64,000 nucleotides of DNA from Trematomus loennbergii. Lineage: Eukaryota; Chordata; Actinopteri; Perciformes; Nototheniidae. This document shows positions 10,757 through 23,052 of this stretch, one piece after another; positions within the stretch are counted from its first letter, which is position 1; the number at the start of each line of letters is the position of its first letter. Position numbers and translations under genes: made by a program. Location: the NCBI GenBank assembly GCA_012861695.1, contig JAAOOA010000454.1, positions 248,001 to 312,000 on the forward strand, given 5' to 3'. Under the pieces are notes generated by a model, which made no database searches, had not been told where the DNA came from, and was given only the letters and a program-made list of their open reading frames with translations.

Positions 10757-11795
10757 GTAAAGTGGTTTTAAGTTGCACTACAGCACCATCTACTGTTCTA
10801 AAACGTACAGTAAGTAAGTTATTCAATCCCCACCAGATGTCCATGATGCATTATAATTGGCTTAAATAGAGCTGGTATTTGCAGTGTTTTGGTCAAAGAC
10901 ACTCTTTGTTTGACTTTTTGCATTATTTTTAACCAACAGGTCATCTCAACCTTTTGTTATTATAAATTTGCTTTAAAAAAAAAAAGCTTACAGTATATTG
11001 CATGCACCTTGTTGATAATTTTCAACCTTTGAAGACACACGTGTACACATCTAAATACACTACTAAACTAATGACAGAAGACTCAACCTAAGATAATGTT
11101 GGTTCAACAGTTTGGTCTGAGCATAACTGTGCTTATTATTAAAAAAGTCCTTTCTGTTATTAGACTTCCTAAATCCTCTAATTTGATCCAATAAGCAACT
11201 TTTATGTTACGAAATGACTCCAGTTGTACCTCCAAAATCTCCGCTGTTGTCTTAAATAACATGTCCTTCTGCCCTCTGTTTATTCCTATTGATCTTATCA
11301 CTAGCTTGGGATCCATTCTTTTTTCCAGCCCGATCTCAGTGTCTATAGTGTCCGTGTGCTGCATCTACACAAACAGTCAATACAATCTGAAAACAGTGAA
11401 TTATCTCAGAGATGTCACCTAGTTTTCTCCACACTGCTGATCTGCAGAGTGCAGAGTAGACTGAATTAAGATCTCTGCAGATAGAGGCCTTAATGAGCAA
11501 ACAGCCTGGTATTGACTCAGCCATATAGTGAGAATGATCAATGGTACAGTGAAATGTGAGGGGACACGGCACAACATCTATACAAAATAACCCCTGGTCC
11601 AACAATATCACAAATTAACATGTACGGTTTGAGAGAAACATGTTTATGCTGAATTGCTCAATGGTAACAAATAATATTAAAGTGGTTTTAAACTGGTTTA
11701 TCAATTCTTCGACTACAAAAACAAGTAAATACCTAAAAGGGATGATTGTTTTGTTATCTGTTTATTTAATTTTTAGTGTATTATACTATGTTTGA
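10757..11795. other. Unduplicated intergenic stretch
   Basis: After the orphan exon the sequence leaves the path followed by the other two LRRC18 copies at about 10757. I see no gene, no known repeat and no match elsewhere in the window. Open frames of 72-91 codons on both strands look like chance. Confidence 0.5.
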
Positions 11796-11813
11796 CACAC
11801 ACACACACACACA
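11796..11813. repeat. Short (CA)n tract
   Basis: Nine CA dinucleotides, at the same place relative to the TRIM 5' flank as the long tracts at 22730-23052 and 37149-37479. Confidence 0.85.
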
Positions 11814-11814
11814 C

Positions 11815-14665
11815 TTCAGAGCGTGGTCCGAGTAATCCAGTGAAGCGTGTATCAAGGCTTGTATCGTTTTAGGCCAGTGACGTCATCGATGACGAAGAAG
11901 CCTCGCTGTCCGTCGACGCCACGTGACTGCTTCAGATAGTGCTCAGATCTGTTGAACCACTGACACTTCACGTTTTAAAACGCTCATGTTACCCCTCCTG
12001 TAGAGCTCAGACCCTCACGTAAAGAGGAAGGAACATGCCGTAGCCTATGTATGACTAAATAAATGCATAAATGAATGTATGAATACCAACATTAGTTAAA
12101 AATATATTAGTGTCAAAATTAATCACTAGTAAAAGTCCTGCATTCAAAATCGTACTTATTATATTTGAAGTGTTTTAATGATGTGTTTATGATTTCTGAC
12201 TCTGTAAAGTGTCTTTGAGTTTCTAGAAAAGCGCTCTATAAATAAAATGCATTATTAATATTACAAAAGCATGAATGTACTTAAAGTATAACAAGTCAAA
12301 GTAATCATTGTGCAGAAAGATTGCTGGTAATTATATTAAAATGTGACAAGATGATATGGTTGCTTCACATTTGACTGACAAAGTACTTTTTGTAGAATAT
12401 TTAAATGATTTGCCTCTTTTGTGATTTAAAGACTTAGTCCACTAGTTTCATTGTAGAGATGCATATTGTTAAAGAAGCTCAAGCTGTTGATTAAATGTAG
12501 AAAAGTATAAAGTGGCATCAAATGGAAATACTCAAGTAGAGTTAGAAGGTCTAAAAAGAGAGCCAAAGATGAGCTACTGGAGCTCAGGAGAGCAGCGAGA
12601 TATCAACTCTCTTCTTGAGAATTGTACAAAAATGAATAACAAACACATTAAGTAAGAATAGTTTTATTATAAGAAAAACAACAACAACAAAAAGAAGCAA
12701 CAACTTGTACAGAAGATGATAATCAGAACTAACATGCAGGATCCTAGAGAGGAACAGACCGATCCCAGTGCATCAAGAACATCACGAACATTACACATAC
12801 AGTCTGTGATGTTCTCCTGAAAGAGGATGAGGAGGAGGAAGACGAAGAAGAGCCTCGCTGTCCGTCGACGCCACGTGACTGCTTCAGATAGTGCTCAGAT
12901 CTGTTGAACCACTGACACTTCACGTTTTAAAACGCTCATGTTACCCCTCCTGTAGAGCTCAGACCCTCACGTAAAGAGGAAGGAACATGCCGTAGCCTAT
13001 GTATGACTAAATAAATGCATAAATGAATGTATGAATACCAACATTAATACATAAATAAATAAGGCGATTAATAAATAAGGCAATGAATAAATAAAAGTAA
13101 TAAATGGACGAATAAATGCGTGCGATATGATACACATGTGAATATGATTTTGTGTTCATTGTCAAGGGTTATTCTAGGCTTAACTCATTGGGAATTTAGT
13201 ACAAAAGATCACGCTGTTGAGATATATCTGCCTGTTTTACACACGTTGACCAGCAGGGGGTTAGTGTTCAAATGAAGCCTCATGATACCCTTTTCCTTTT
13301 GCAGCCCAATCGCTGTAAAGCTTCATAAGGCTTCATCTCGCCATCGCTACGATTAGATTAAACCGTTCGAAGACGTGCTGATTAATGAATAATGTGATGC
13401 AAAGAAGGTATTCTGCAGATGATTGAAACGCACGCTGAGTGAGTGACTCATGCTGTGAGCGTGCACTGTGAGACCATATTGACCCGAGTTGTTATATTGC
13501 ATCTATCCTTATGTGCTTGATGGAAAACTGCGCACTGAGACATATTAAAGAACCAGAAGAGGGATCGTATGATCATATAAACCAAGAGCACGGTTTGCAC
13601 CACCACCAGTTATACGCATGAAGTATGAAGGAGAACCTGTGCATACTTCCTTCTTTTATATTAATTCGTTTTTAAATATATTATTATTATTATTATCTTA
13701 TTTTATTCATTATATCTATTTTATCCATTATATCTATTTTATCCATATTATCCATTTTATTCATAACCTAAGAGAGAGGAGGGGACGCTTTTAGAGCCCT
13801 TTACCATATAGAGAGGGAATCAGAGAGACGATGCGCCTCTATCAGAGATACGGTAGTTGTTAACGAGGTACAGCAAGACTTAAACATGTCTGTAGGCTAC
13901 TTGTATTTATCCGGAATGGTCCCAACTATGAAGGGGTGGCAAGATACGATCTGATGAGACACTGAGGCGATCATGCCTAAACGTTACAGTGAAAACGGAT
14001 AAACGTAACTTATCTGCTGGTTGAATTTTTCCGGGAGGGATGGAATGAGGCGTAGAGGGCCTGCTCGCAGTTGGCTTGTGCGTAATGCGACTTCCGTGTT
14101 CGCGGATCAGCTGATCGAGGAGGCCTCGACTCCGTTCTGATGCCGGATCGGCTTGTTTCACTTATGCCGAGAGGCCGGACTGTACCCGTGTTTCTGCCGA
14201 TGGAGGTCTTCTCCTCTCGCTCTTGAGAAGTTGCTGAAGCTTAGAGATGAGTATCTTTTCCCCATTATTTCCGGAGCCGCGCTGGCTGCGCATGGACGTT
14301 ATTGAGCATAAGAGCATTTACGGTGACCCGGTTTAGCCCCACGCTGTGTTTTTTTTAATGGTGCTGCGAGGGCTGGACGAGACTTGATATCTGCTACGAG
14401 GATCTGAAACGGGTATGGCGGCAGCATGAAAACCTGAAATCACAACTGACTGCAGGAGAGAGGAGAACCATTTTAAAGTTTGGCTGCAGCACGGTGATTG
14501 GCTGCTGGAGAATGAGGTGAATGTAATAGGTTATAGACAACGCCCTTGATGAGCTGATTATATGCAGCTGCGGACTGAATGTAGGCTATATACCAGTCTT
14601 CCTGAAAGAACTTGCGCTGAGCTTCATTTCCTGTCTGCTGTGTTGCAGCTTCACTCAGAGACAGC
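11815..14665 (+). other. TRIM copy 2 upstream flank with internal direct duplication
   Basis: The standard 1.9-kb TRIM 5' flank (compare 37485-39368 and 57593-59492). Here about 200 bp (starting gacgaagaagcctcgctgtc, ending accaacatta) occurs twice, at 11889-12090 and 12845-13046, with about 750 bp of extra DNA between. That extra DNA includes a common fish repeat tail near 12200-12260 (aaaagcgctctataaataaa). Near the gene are an inverted CCAAT (attgg near 14500), a TATA-like ctatata near 14587 and an acceptor-like tgtgttgcag just before the start codon, so a noncoding 5' exon is possible. Confidence 0.6.
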
Positions 14666-15977
14666 ATGGCTTCCAGGTTCGAGGAATATCTCTGCTGTCC
14701 GGTCTGTAAGGAAGTCTTTAGAGATCCTGTCTTCCTGTCCTGCTGCCACAGCTTCTGTAAAGCCTGTCTGCAGACCTGGTGGATGGGGAAAGAACTAAAG
14801 GAGTGTCCAGTCTGTAAGACAGAATCTTCAAGAAGAAATCCCCCCTGTAACCTGGCTTTAAGGAACCTGAGTGAGACCTTCTTACGGGAGAGAGATCAAA
14901 ACCACAGATTCAGACCCATGGATGAAGCTGCTCAGGATCTCAGAGAGGAGCTCCAGAAAGCTCTGCAGCCCTTTCAGGAGAAACTGAAGCTCTTTGAAGA
15001 AGTTAAAGTGAAGTTTGATCTAACAGCAGGACACATGAAGGTCCAGGCTCAACACACAGAGACGCAGATCAAGGAGCAGTTTAAGAAGCTTCACCAGTTT
15101 CTAGAAGAGGAAGAGGAGGCCAGGATGGCTGCACTGAGGGAGGAAGATGAGCAGAAGAGGAGGATGATGGAGGAGAAGATGGAGGCTGTGAGCAGAGAGA
15201 TAGCAGCTCTTTCACACGCAGTCAGAGCCACAGAGAAGGAGCTGAGAGCTGGAGACGTCTCCTTCCTGCTCAACTACAAGGCTGCAGTGGAGAGGCTGCA
15301 GCGCCCCCTGCTGGAGGTTCCACAGCTGACCTCAGGAGCTCTGATAGACCAGGCCAAACACCTGGACAACCTCAGCTTCAACATCTGGAGCAAGATGAAG
15401 GACATGGTGTCCTACTCTCCTCTCATCCTGGACCCAAACACTGCTCATAGAGGACTCGTCCTGTCTGAAGATCTGACCAGAGTGAGACGAGGAGGACAGG
15501 AGGAAGAAGAGCAAGAAGAGGAAGAGGAAGGAACAGAAACTTCCTGATAATCCAGAGAGGTTTGATTCTGACTGGTCTGTCCTGAGCTCTGAGGGCTTTA
15601 ACTCAGGGACTCACAGCTGGGATGTCCAGGTTACAGACTGTAGATGGTGGGTACTGGGTGTGTCAGCAGAGTCTGTCCAGAGGAAGAGAAGCATGTGGTC
15701 TGGATCATGGGGAATATTATTCTCTGGAGGTAAATACTCAGCACGGTCACCATCAGATCTATCCACTCCTCTCAGCCTGAAGAAGAAGCTCCAGAGGCTG
15801 AGAGTGAATCTGGACTGGAACAGAGGAGAGTTGTCGTTCTCTGATCCTGACACTAACACACACATACACACCTTCTCACACACTTTCACTGAGAAGATGT
15901 TTCCATACTTTAACACTGTGGGTGAAGTGAAGATATTACCGCTGAAGGTGTGTGTGACAGTGGAGCAGAGCAGGTAG
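14666..15977 (+). pseudogene. TRIM copy 2: no B-box, frameshifted before B30.2
   Basis: The frame opens [14 protein letters not shown] with a full C3HC4 RING (ligands at C11, C14, C26, H28, C31, C34, C47, C50). It jumps from RERDQ straight to [12 protein letters not shown], so the 36 B-box codons are deleted in frame. The coiled coil follows, then the start of PRY ([20 protein letters not shown]). In the Glu-coding run near 15531 there is one extra A compared with copies 4 and 7. This shifts the frame to a stop at 15545-15547 after 293 codons. The SPRY is still readable in another frame to 15977. As written it encodes a RING-coiled-coil protein without a substrate domain. A sequencing error in the GAG/GAA run is possible. 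Confidence 0.8.
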
Positions 15978-16965
15978 AGATCAACGGGATCATTATATCT
16001 ATGATGTTTATCTCTTAAAGCAGGAGTGTGCAAACTTTTTTCAAAGAGGACCGGATTTGATAATGTGAATATTATATCATAATTCTTATTGTCACAATTC
16101 TCTTTATTTTATTCAAATGGCTATATAACTAAATATAAGCCACTAATGCAGGCGTGAACAACTCTAAAAACACGCTCTTTCATTCATACCTGGAGAGTCA
16201 GATAACATTGAACAGACGATGGTGTGTCAGAATCAGGTCAGACAAATAATAATCTAACATATGCAGGACGGACCGTGGACATGCCTGTCTTAAAGGGAAA
16301 TACTCTGCTGTCTCTTTATTCTAATCATGTGTTTATTTTAGTTTCACTAATGTTTTTGTTGTTATTGAGTTTGATAATCTGCTTTTTGATCATACTGTCA
16401 ACCTTTATTAAATTGAAACACGTGCATTTAGCTGACACTTTAATCCAAGTAACATCAAATATGCTGAACTGCTTCCTTTAGAGGAAATAAGAGATATATA
16501 TTCTTTACATCTGAAATGATCTCACCCAGATTCAGACCTTTATGTCAGGTGATAGTTTAACCTTCTCTGTTTTATTGAAACTATGTTATCAATTGTTCAT
16601 TTGTGATTTGTGCATGATGGGAAAATAAATAAATAATATGTTTAATTCAACTGCAAGTTTGAGCAGCGAATCATTTCTCAGAATCAAAATAAAATGCATT
16701 TTAATTTCCAGTCCAGACAATATTGATTTTAAATCGTTGAAATTAAAGTTTTATTACATGCAATTTTTACATTTTAAACTTGTATAATCATATAAAACAT
16801 ACAGAGTTACTGGGTTTAAATGAACTCCCTGACAGACAGGGAATAAAATAAATGTTTTAAAGAGATTTCTAGTATTTAAAAACGGAGTAAATGTTAAACC
16901 CAGTTTTCCCAGGAGAAGCCTAAACAGAGAGGACGACCCATTGCTGTTCAGCGTGGATTATCTCC
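15978..16965 (+). other. TRIM copy 2 3' flank, cut at 16965
   Basis: Standard TRIM 3' flank with AATAAA hexamers near 16625. It stops at ttcagcgtggattatc, where the sequence switches to LINE ORF1 in reverse orientation. Other copies continue with aaatgcacacgtttataaac. This is the left outer edge of the large inverted repeat. Confidence 0.75.
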
Positions 16966-17974
16966 TATCACACACTTATGTGAACACTTTGTGGAGCTTT
17001 CCTTTGCCTGTGGGAGTTTGGGAAAATCTTTTGAAGAGAATATACTTGCTGCTACTTGGGATTTCCTAGCTATGTTTAGTGATACCTTTTCTGTTGCTTC
17101 AGCATATGAGACTTTATTTTGCACTTTGTATCTCTGCACCTCCTTGGCCTTTTTCTGCACTTCGCAGCCCTGATACGCAGCACTATGTTCCCCACCACAG
17201 TTACAACATTTCACCTTAGCACCTGCAGCACAACTACCATATTCATGTTCCCCCGCACATGTTGGACACCTGGGCTTAGTTGCTTTGCACTTGTCTGCCA
17301 CATGCCCAAACCTTTGGCATTTAAAGCACCGCAAAGGTTTAGGGATGAATTCTCTTACTGGAAAGCTCATGCAACCGATCATTATCTTCTGTTGAATTGT
17401 TTCTTCAAACTGAAGAAGAACAGATAAACTATCCACTATCTTACCCTGATACCTAGTAGGAAGACGCTTAACTACAGACACTTTTCCCCCTTTCATTTCT
17501 TTCTTGAGTTCTTCTATGCCGATTTCTATCGGAACTCCACTGATAACTCCAAGTATTTTCCGATTTGCTCCAGGAACATGGCATTTAATTCGAACTTCAT
17601 TCAGGGTCTTCATTTTCAGTAACTTTTCCTGTTGTTTTGCATTCCTCATTTCAACCAACATCCGTCCTTTGCTCAGAAATCTTGCTTGCTTTATCGATCC
17701 AATTTCTTTGTGAATCGCTTTAGTCAGGGCCACTGGATGTAGCTTAGCTGCGGATTGCTCACCAAACTCCACAATCACTTTCCACTCTTCATTCTCAATC
17801 CTTTTCTTTACTTTCTTCAATTCATTCTGCGAATCAGATTCACTAAGACTGTCACTTGACATGTCTATCTTCTTTCTTGAAGTCTTTTTCCTTACTTCAT
17901 TCCATCCTCCATCTCCTTCAGATGCACTTTCCATACCCTCCTCTCCAGGGCTCAAAGACGCCATTCCACCAGCT
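16965..17974 (-). mobile_element. LINE ORF1 fragment, mirror copy
   Basis: Minus-strand ORF1 from its ATG at 17964 to the codons for KCVIG, identical in layout to 42241-43244. It includes the zinc knuckles CFKCQRFGHVADKC, CPTCAGEHEYGSC and CCNCGGEH. After CVIG the sequence runs into TRIM flank and reads DNPR before stopping. The rest of ORF1 and all of ORF2 are missing. Because the breakpoint coincides with the edge of the whole inverted block, this is a duplicated piece of the LINE at 42.2 kb and not a separate insertion. Confidence 0.9.
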
Positions 17975-18313
17975 GCTCAGCGCAAGTTCTTTCAGGAAGA
18001 CTGGTATATAGCCTACATTCAGTCCGCAGCTGCATATAATCAGCTCATCAAGGGCGTTGTCTATAACCTATTACATTCACCTCATTCTCCAGCAGCCAAT
18101 CACCGTGCTGCAGCCAAACTTTAAAATGGTTCTCCTCTCTCCTTCAGTCAGCTGTGATTTCAGGTTTTCATGCTGCCGCCATACCCGTTTCAGATCCTCG
18201 TAGCAGATATCAAGTCTCGTCCAGCCCTCGCAGCACCATTAAAAAAAAACAGCGTGGGGCTAAATCGGGTCACCATAAATGCTCTTATGCTCAATAACGT
18301 CCATGCGCAGTGC
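17975..18313 (-). other. Stub of TRIM 5' flank
   Basis: Reverse-oriented TRIM upstream DNA (from tgcgcatggacgttattgag to cttgcgctgagc), mirrored at 41894-42230. The TRIM gene that should follow is replaced by the LINE ORF1 start. Confidence 0.75.
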
Positions 18314-19506
18314 TGAAAAAGCCTTTGAAAGTAAAGAGATGCTGATTGGTTAAAGATGGCGCCCGCTGAAGTGAAGACGTGTCAGCTTTTTCTCATTAAA
18401 TGTGATTGTTGCTGCTTTAATAATCTGAGTGATATCATTATTAATATTAATGCACAACTCTATTGTAACATACATGTTTTTATATATTCAATTAGTGCAC
18501 ACATTATTTTATCTACACCAATATATATTTTACTATATATTATAATTGTATTAAACGTCTTAGCTGAATACTCAATTCTGATTGGTCAGATTGGACGTTT
18601 AAGAGGTTGTTAATACTCGATAACACACCGCTGCCAAGAAATCAGTATTTTAGATTGAGATGAAATCCTTTAGAGTTTATAAACGTGTGCATTTGATAAT
18701 CCACGCTGAACAGCAATGGGTCGTCCTCTCTGTTTAGGCTTCTCCTGGGAAAACTGGGTTTAACATTTACTCCGTTTTTAAATACTCAGAAATCTCTTTA
18801 AAACATTTATTTTATTCCCTGTCTGTCAGGGAGTTAATTTAAACCCAGTAACTCTGTATGTTTTATATGATTAAACAAGTTTAAAATGTAAAGATTGCAT
18901 GTAATAAAACTTTAATTTCAACGATTTAAAATCAATATTGTCTGGACTGGAAATTAAAATGCATTTTATTTTGGATCTGAGAAATGATTCGCTGCTCAAA
19001 CTTGCAGTTGAATTAAACATATTATTTATTTATTTTCCCATCATGCACAAATCACAAATGAACAATTTATAACAACATCGTTTCAATAAAACAGAGAAGG
19101 TTAAACTATCACCTGACATAAAGGTCTGAATCTGGGTGAGATCATTTCAGATGTAAAGAATATATATCTCTTATTTCCTCTAAAGGAAGCAGTTCAGCAT
19201 ATTTGATGTTACTTGGATTAAAGTGTCAGCTAAATGCACGTGTTTCAATTTAATAAAGGTTGACAGTATGATCAAAAAGCAGATTATCAAACTCAATAAC
19301 AACAAAAACATTAGTGAAACTAAAATAAACACATGTTTAGAATAAAGAGACAGCAGAGTATTATTATTATTATTATTTATTTATTTTTTTCCCCATCATG
19401 CACAAATCACAAATGAACAATTGATAACAAGGTCCTCTTTGAAAAAAAGTTTGCACACTCCTGCTTTAGGAGATAAACATCATAGATATAATGATCCCGT
19501 TCATCT
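18314..19506 (-). other. TRIM copy 3 3' flank
   Basis: Reverse-oriented TRIM 3' flank. About 380 bp just after the gene is shortened relative to the other copies: a (TTA)n stretch near 19360 is joined to aggtcctctttgaaaaaaag. The mirror copy at 40698-41893 has the same deletion, which supports a common origin. At 18313 it joins the 5'-flank stub. Confidence 0.7.
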
Positions 19507-19969
19507 CTACCTGCTCTGCTCCACTGTCACACACACCTTCAGCGGTAATATCTTCACTTCACCCACAGTGTTAAAGTATGGAAACATCTTCTCAGTGAAA
19601 GTGTGTGTGAAGGTGTGTATGTGTGTGTTAGTGTCAGGATCAGAGAACGACAACTCTCCTCTGTTCCAGTCCAGATTCACTCTGAGCCTCTGGAGCTTCT
19701 TCTTCAGGCTGAGAGGAGTGGATAGATCTGAAGCTGACCATGCTGAGTATTCACCTTCAGAGAATAATATTCCCCATGATCCAGACCACATGCTTCTCTT
19801 CCTCTGGACAGACTCTGCTAACACACCCAGTGTCCAGAATCTACTGTCTGTAACCTGGACATCCCAGCTGTGAGTCCCTGAGTTAAAGCCCTCAGAGCCC
19901 AGGACAGACCAGTCAGAATCAAACCTCTCTGGATTATCAGGAAGTTTCTGTTCCGCCTCTTCCTCCTCT

Positions 19970-20001
<32 letters not shown>

Positions 20002-20841
20002 TTCTTCCTCCTGTCCTCCTCGTCTCACTCTGGTCAGATCTTCAGACAGGACGAGTCCTCTATGAGCAGTGTTTGGGTCCAGGATGAGAGGAGAGTAGGA
20101 CACCAAGTCCTTCATCTTGCTCCAGATGTTGAAGCTGAGGTTGCCCAGGTGTTTGGCCTGGTCTATCAGAGCTCCTGAGGGCAGCTGAGGATCCTCCAGC
20201 AGGGGGCGCTGCAGCCTCTCCACTGCAGCCTTGTAGTTGAGGAAGGAGACGTCTTCAGCTCTCAGCTCCTTCTCTGTGGCTCTGACTGTGTGTGAAAGAG
20301 CTGCTATCTCTCTGCTCACAGCCTCCATCTTCTCCTCCATCATCCTCCTCTTCTGCTCATCTTCCTCCCTCAGTGCAGCCATCCTGGCCTCCTCTTCCTC
20401 TTCTAGAAACTGGTGAAGCTTCTTAAACTGCTCCTTGATCTGCGTCTCTGTGTGTTGAGCCTGGACCTTCATGTGTCCTGCTGTTAGATCAAACTTCACT
20501 TTAACGCGTTCAAAGAGCTTCAGTTTCTCCTGAAAGGGCTGCAGAGCTTTCTGGAGCTCCTCCCTGAGATCCTGAGCAGCTTCATCCATGGGTCTGAATC
20601 TGTGGTTTTGATCTCTCTCCTGTAAGAAGGTCTCACACAGGTTCTTTAAAGCCAGGTTACAGGGGGGATTTCTTCTTGAAGATTCTGTCTTACAGACTGG
20701 ACACGCCTTTACTTCTTTCCCCGTCCACCAGGTCTGCAGACAGGCTTTACAGAAGCTGTGGCAGCAGGACAGGAAGACAGGATCTCTAAAGACTTCCTTA
20801 CAGACCGGACAGCAGAGATCTTCCTCTAACCTGGAAGCCAT
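19507..20841 (-). CDS. TRIM copy 3: RING-coiled coil-B30.2 protein lacking the B-box
   Basis: A 444-codon open frame on the minus strand. RING at residues 11-50 (C3HC4 complete), then an in-frame loss of the B-box (LQERDQ runs into NHRFRP). A long coiled coil at about 85-220 is rich in E, K and Q, and PRY/SPRY at about 255-444 includes [30 protein letters not shown] and [11 protein letters not shown] proteins of this type are cytosolic E3 ubiquitin ligases: RING binds E2, the coiled coil dimerises and B30.2 binds the target. An unusual run of 18 glutamates interrupts PRY between RVRRGGQ and QKLPDNP. Compared with copy 9 one Leu codon is missing (FLNYKAA). The ATG at 20841 fits the conserved MASRLEED start and follows an acceptor-like tgtgttgcag. 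Closest named relatives are teleost zinc-binding protein A33-like/TRIM35-like proteins. The frame is intact, but loss of the B-box makes function uncertain. Confidence 0.8.
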
Positions 20842-22729
20842 GCTGTCTCTGAGTGAAGCTGCAACACAGCAGACAGGAAATGAAGCTCAGCGCAAGTTCT
20901 TTCAGGAAGACTGGTATATAGCCTACATTCAGTCCGCAGCTGCATATAATCAGCTCATCAAGGGCGTTGTCAATAACCTATTACATTCACCTCATTCTCC
21001 AGCAGCCAATCACCGTGCTGCAGCCAAACTTTAAAATGGTTCTCCTCTCTCCTTCAGTCAGCTGTGATTTCAGGTTTTCATGCTGCCGCCATACCCGTTT
21101 CAGATCCTCGTAGCAGATATCAAGTCTCGTCCAGCCCTCGCAGCACCATTTAAAAAAAAACAGCGTGGGGCTAAACCGGGTCACCGTAAATGCTCTTATG
21201 CTCAATAACGTCCATGCGCAGCCAGCGCGGCTCCGGAAAATAATGGGGACAAGATACTCATCTCTAAGCTACAGCAACTTCTCAAGAGCGAGAGGAGAAG
21301 ACCTCCATCGGCAGAAACACGGGTACAGTCCGGCCTCTCGGCATAAGTGAAACAAGCCGATCCGGCATCAGAACGGAGTCGAGGCCTCCCTTGATCAGCT
21401 GATCCGCGAACACGGAAGTCGCATTACGCACAAGCCGACTGCGAGCAGGCCCTCTACACCTCATTCAATCCCTCCCGGGAAAATTCAACCAGCAGATAAG
21501 TTACGTTTATCCGTTTTCACTGTAACGTTTAGGCATGATCGCCTCAGTGTCTCATCAGATCGTATCTTGCCACCCCTTCATGGTTGGGACCATTCCGGAT
21601 AAATACAAGTAGCCTACAGACATGTTTAAGTCTTGCTGTACCTCGTTAACAACTACCGTATCTCTGATAGAGGCGCATCGTCTCTCTGATTCCCTCTCTA
21701 TATGGTAAAGGGCTCTAAAAGCGTCCCCTCCTCTCTCTTAGGTTATGAATAAAATATGGATATAATGGATAAAATAGATCAAATGAATAAAATAAGATAA
21801 ATAATAATAATATATTTAAAAACGAATTAATATAAAAGAAGGAAGTATGCACAGGTTCTCCTTCATACTTCATGCATATAACTGGTGGTGGTGCAAACCG
21901 TGCTCTTGCTTTATATGATCATGCGATCCCTCTTCTGGTTCTTTAATATGTCTCAGTGCGCAGTTTCCCGTCAAGCACATAAGGATAGATGCAATATAAC
22001 AACTCGGGTCAATATGGTCTCACAGTGCACGCTCACAGCATGAGTCACTCACTCAGCGTGCGTTTTAATCATCTGCAGAATACCTTCTTTGCATCACATT
22101 ATTCATTAATCAGCACGTCTTCGAACGGTTTAATCTAATCGTAGCGATGGCGAGATGAAGCCTTATGAAGCTTTACAGCAATTGGGCTGCAAAAGGAAAA
22201 GGGTATCTCATGAGGCTTCATTTGAACACTAACCCCCTGCTGGTCAACGTGTGTAAAACAGGCAGATATATCTCAACAGCGTGATCTTTTGTACTAAGTT
22301 CCCAATGAGTTAAGCCTAGAATAACCCTTGACAATGAACACAAAATGATATTCACATGTGTATCATATCGCACGCATTTATTCGTCCATTTATTACTTTT
22401 ATTTATTCATTGCCTTATTTATTCATCGCCTTATTATTTATGTATATTAATGTTGGTATTCATACATTCATTTATGCATTTATTTAGTCATACATAGGCT
22501 ACGGCATTTTCCTTCCTCTTTACGTGAGGGTCTGAGCTCTACAGGAGGGGTAACATGAGCGTTTTAAAACGTGAAGTGTCAGTGGTTCAACAGATCTGAG
22601 CACTATCTGAAGCAGTCACGTGGCGTCGACGGACAGCGAGGCTTCTTCGTCATCGATGACGTCACTGGCCTAAAACGATACAAGCCTTGAGACACGCTTC
22701 ACTGGATTACTCGAACCACGCTCCGAAGC
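20842..22729 (-). other. TRIM copy 3 upstream flank
   Basis: Standard 1.9-kb TRIM 5' flank in reverse orientation, ending at the TG tract. Proximal features match the other copies: TATA-like tatatagcc near 20915 and inverted CCAAT near 21008. It also carries a repeat-like part with ctgctggtcaacgtgtgtaa near 22240 and AT-rich (TTTA)n near 22380-22490. Confidence 0.6.

Positions 22730-23052
<323 letters not shown>

Noticed and set aside
13907..14161. 84-aa minus-strand frame in the TRIM 5' flank (also 38611)
   Set aside because: Disrupted in the copies at 21.3 and 58.9 kb, with no known domain.
15611..16033. Antisense frames opposite B30.2 (the 140-aa class, seen at every TRIM copy)
   Set aside because: They are shadows of the conserved sense frame, persist even opposite pseudogenes and show no domain.
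16224..16481. 85-codon hydrophobic frame in the TRIM 3' flank, seen in most copies
   Set aside because: It opens with GTG rather than ATG, differs by slippage in a TTG run, is broken in copy 1, and its conservation is explained by recent duplication of the flank. An internal ATG would give 66 codons with one hydrophobic stretch, but nothing else supports it.
17119..17713. Frames opposite LINE ORF1 (also 42492-43421)
   Set aside because: Antisense shadows of ORF1.
18356..18613. 85-aa frame MAPAEVKTCQLFLIKCD in the distal 3' flank (also 41591, 25911, 50354)
   Set aside because: AT-rich flank DNA with a MITE-like part; ends differ between copies and no family is recognised.
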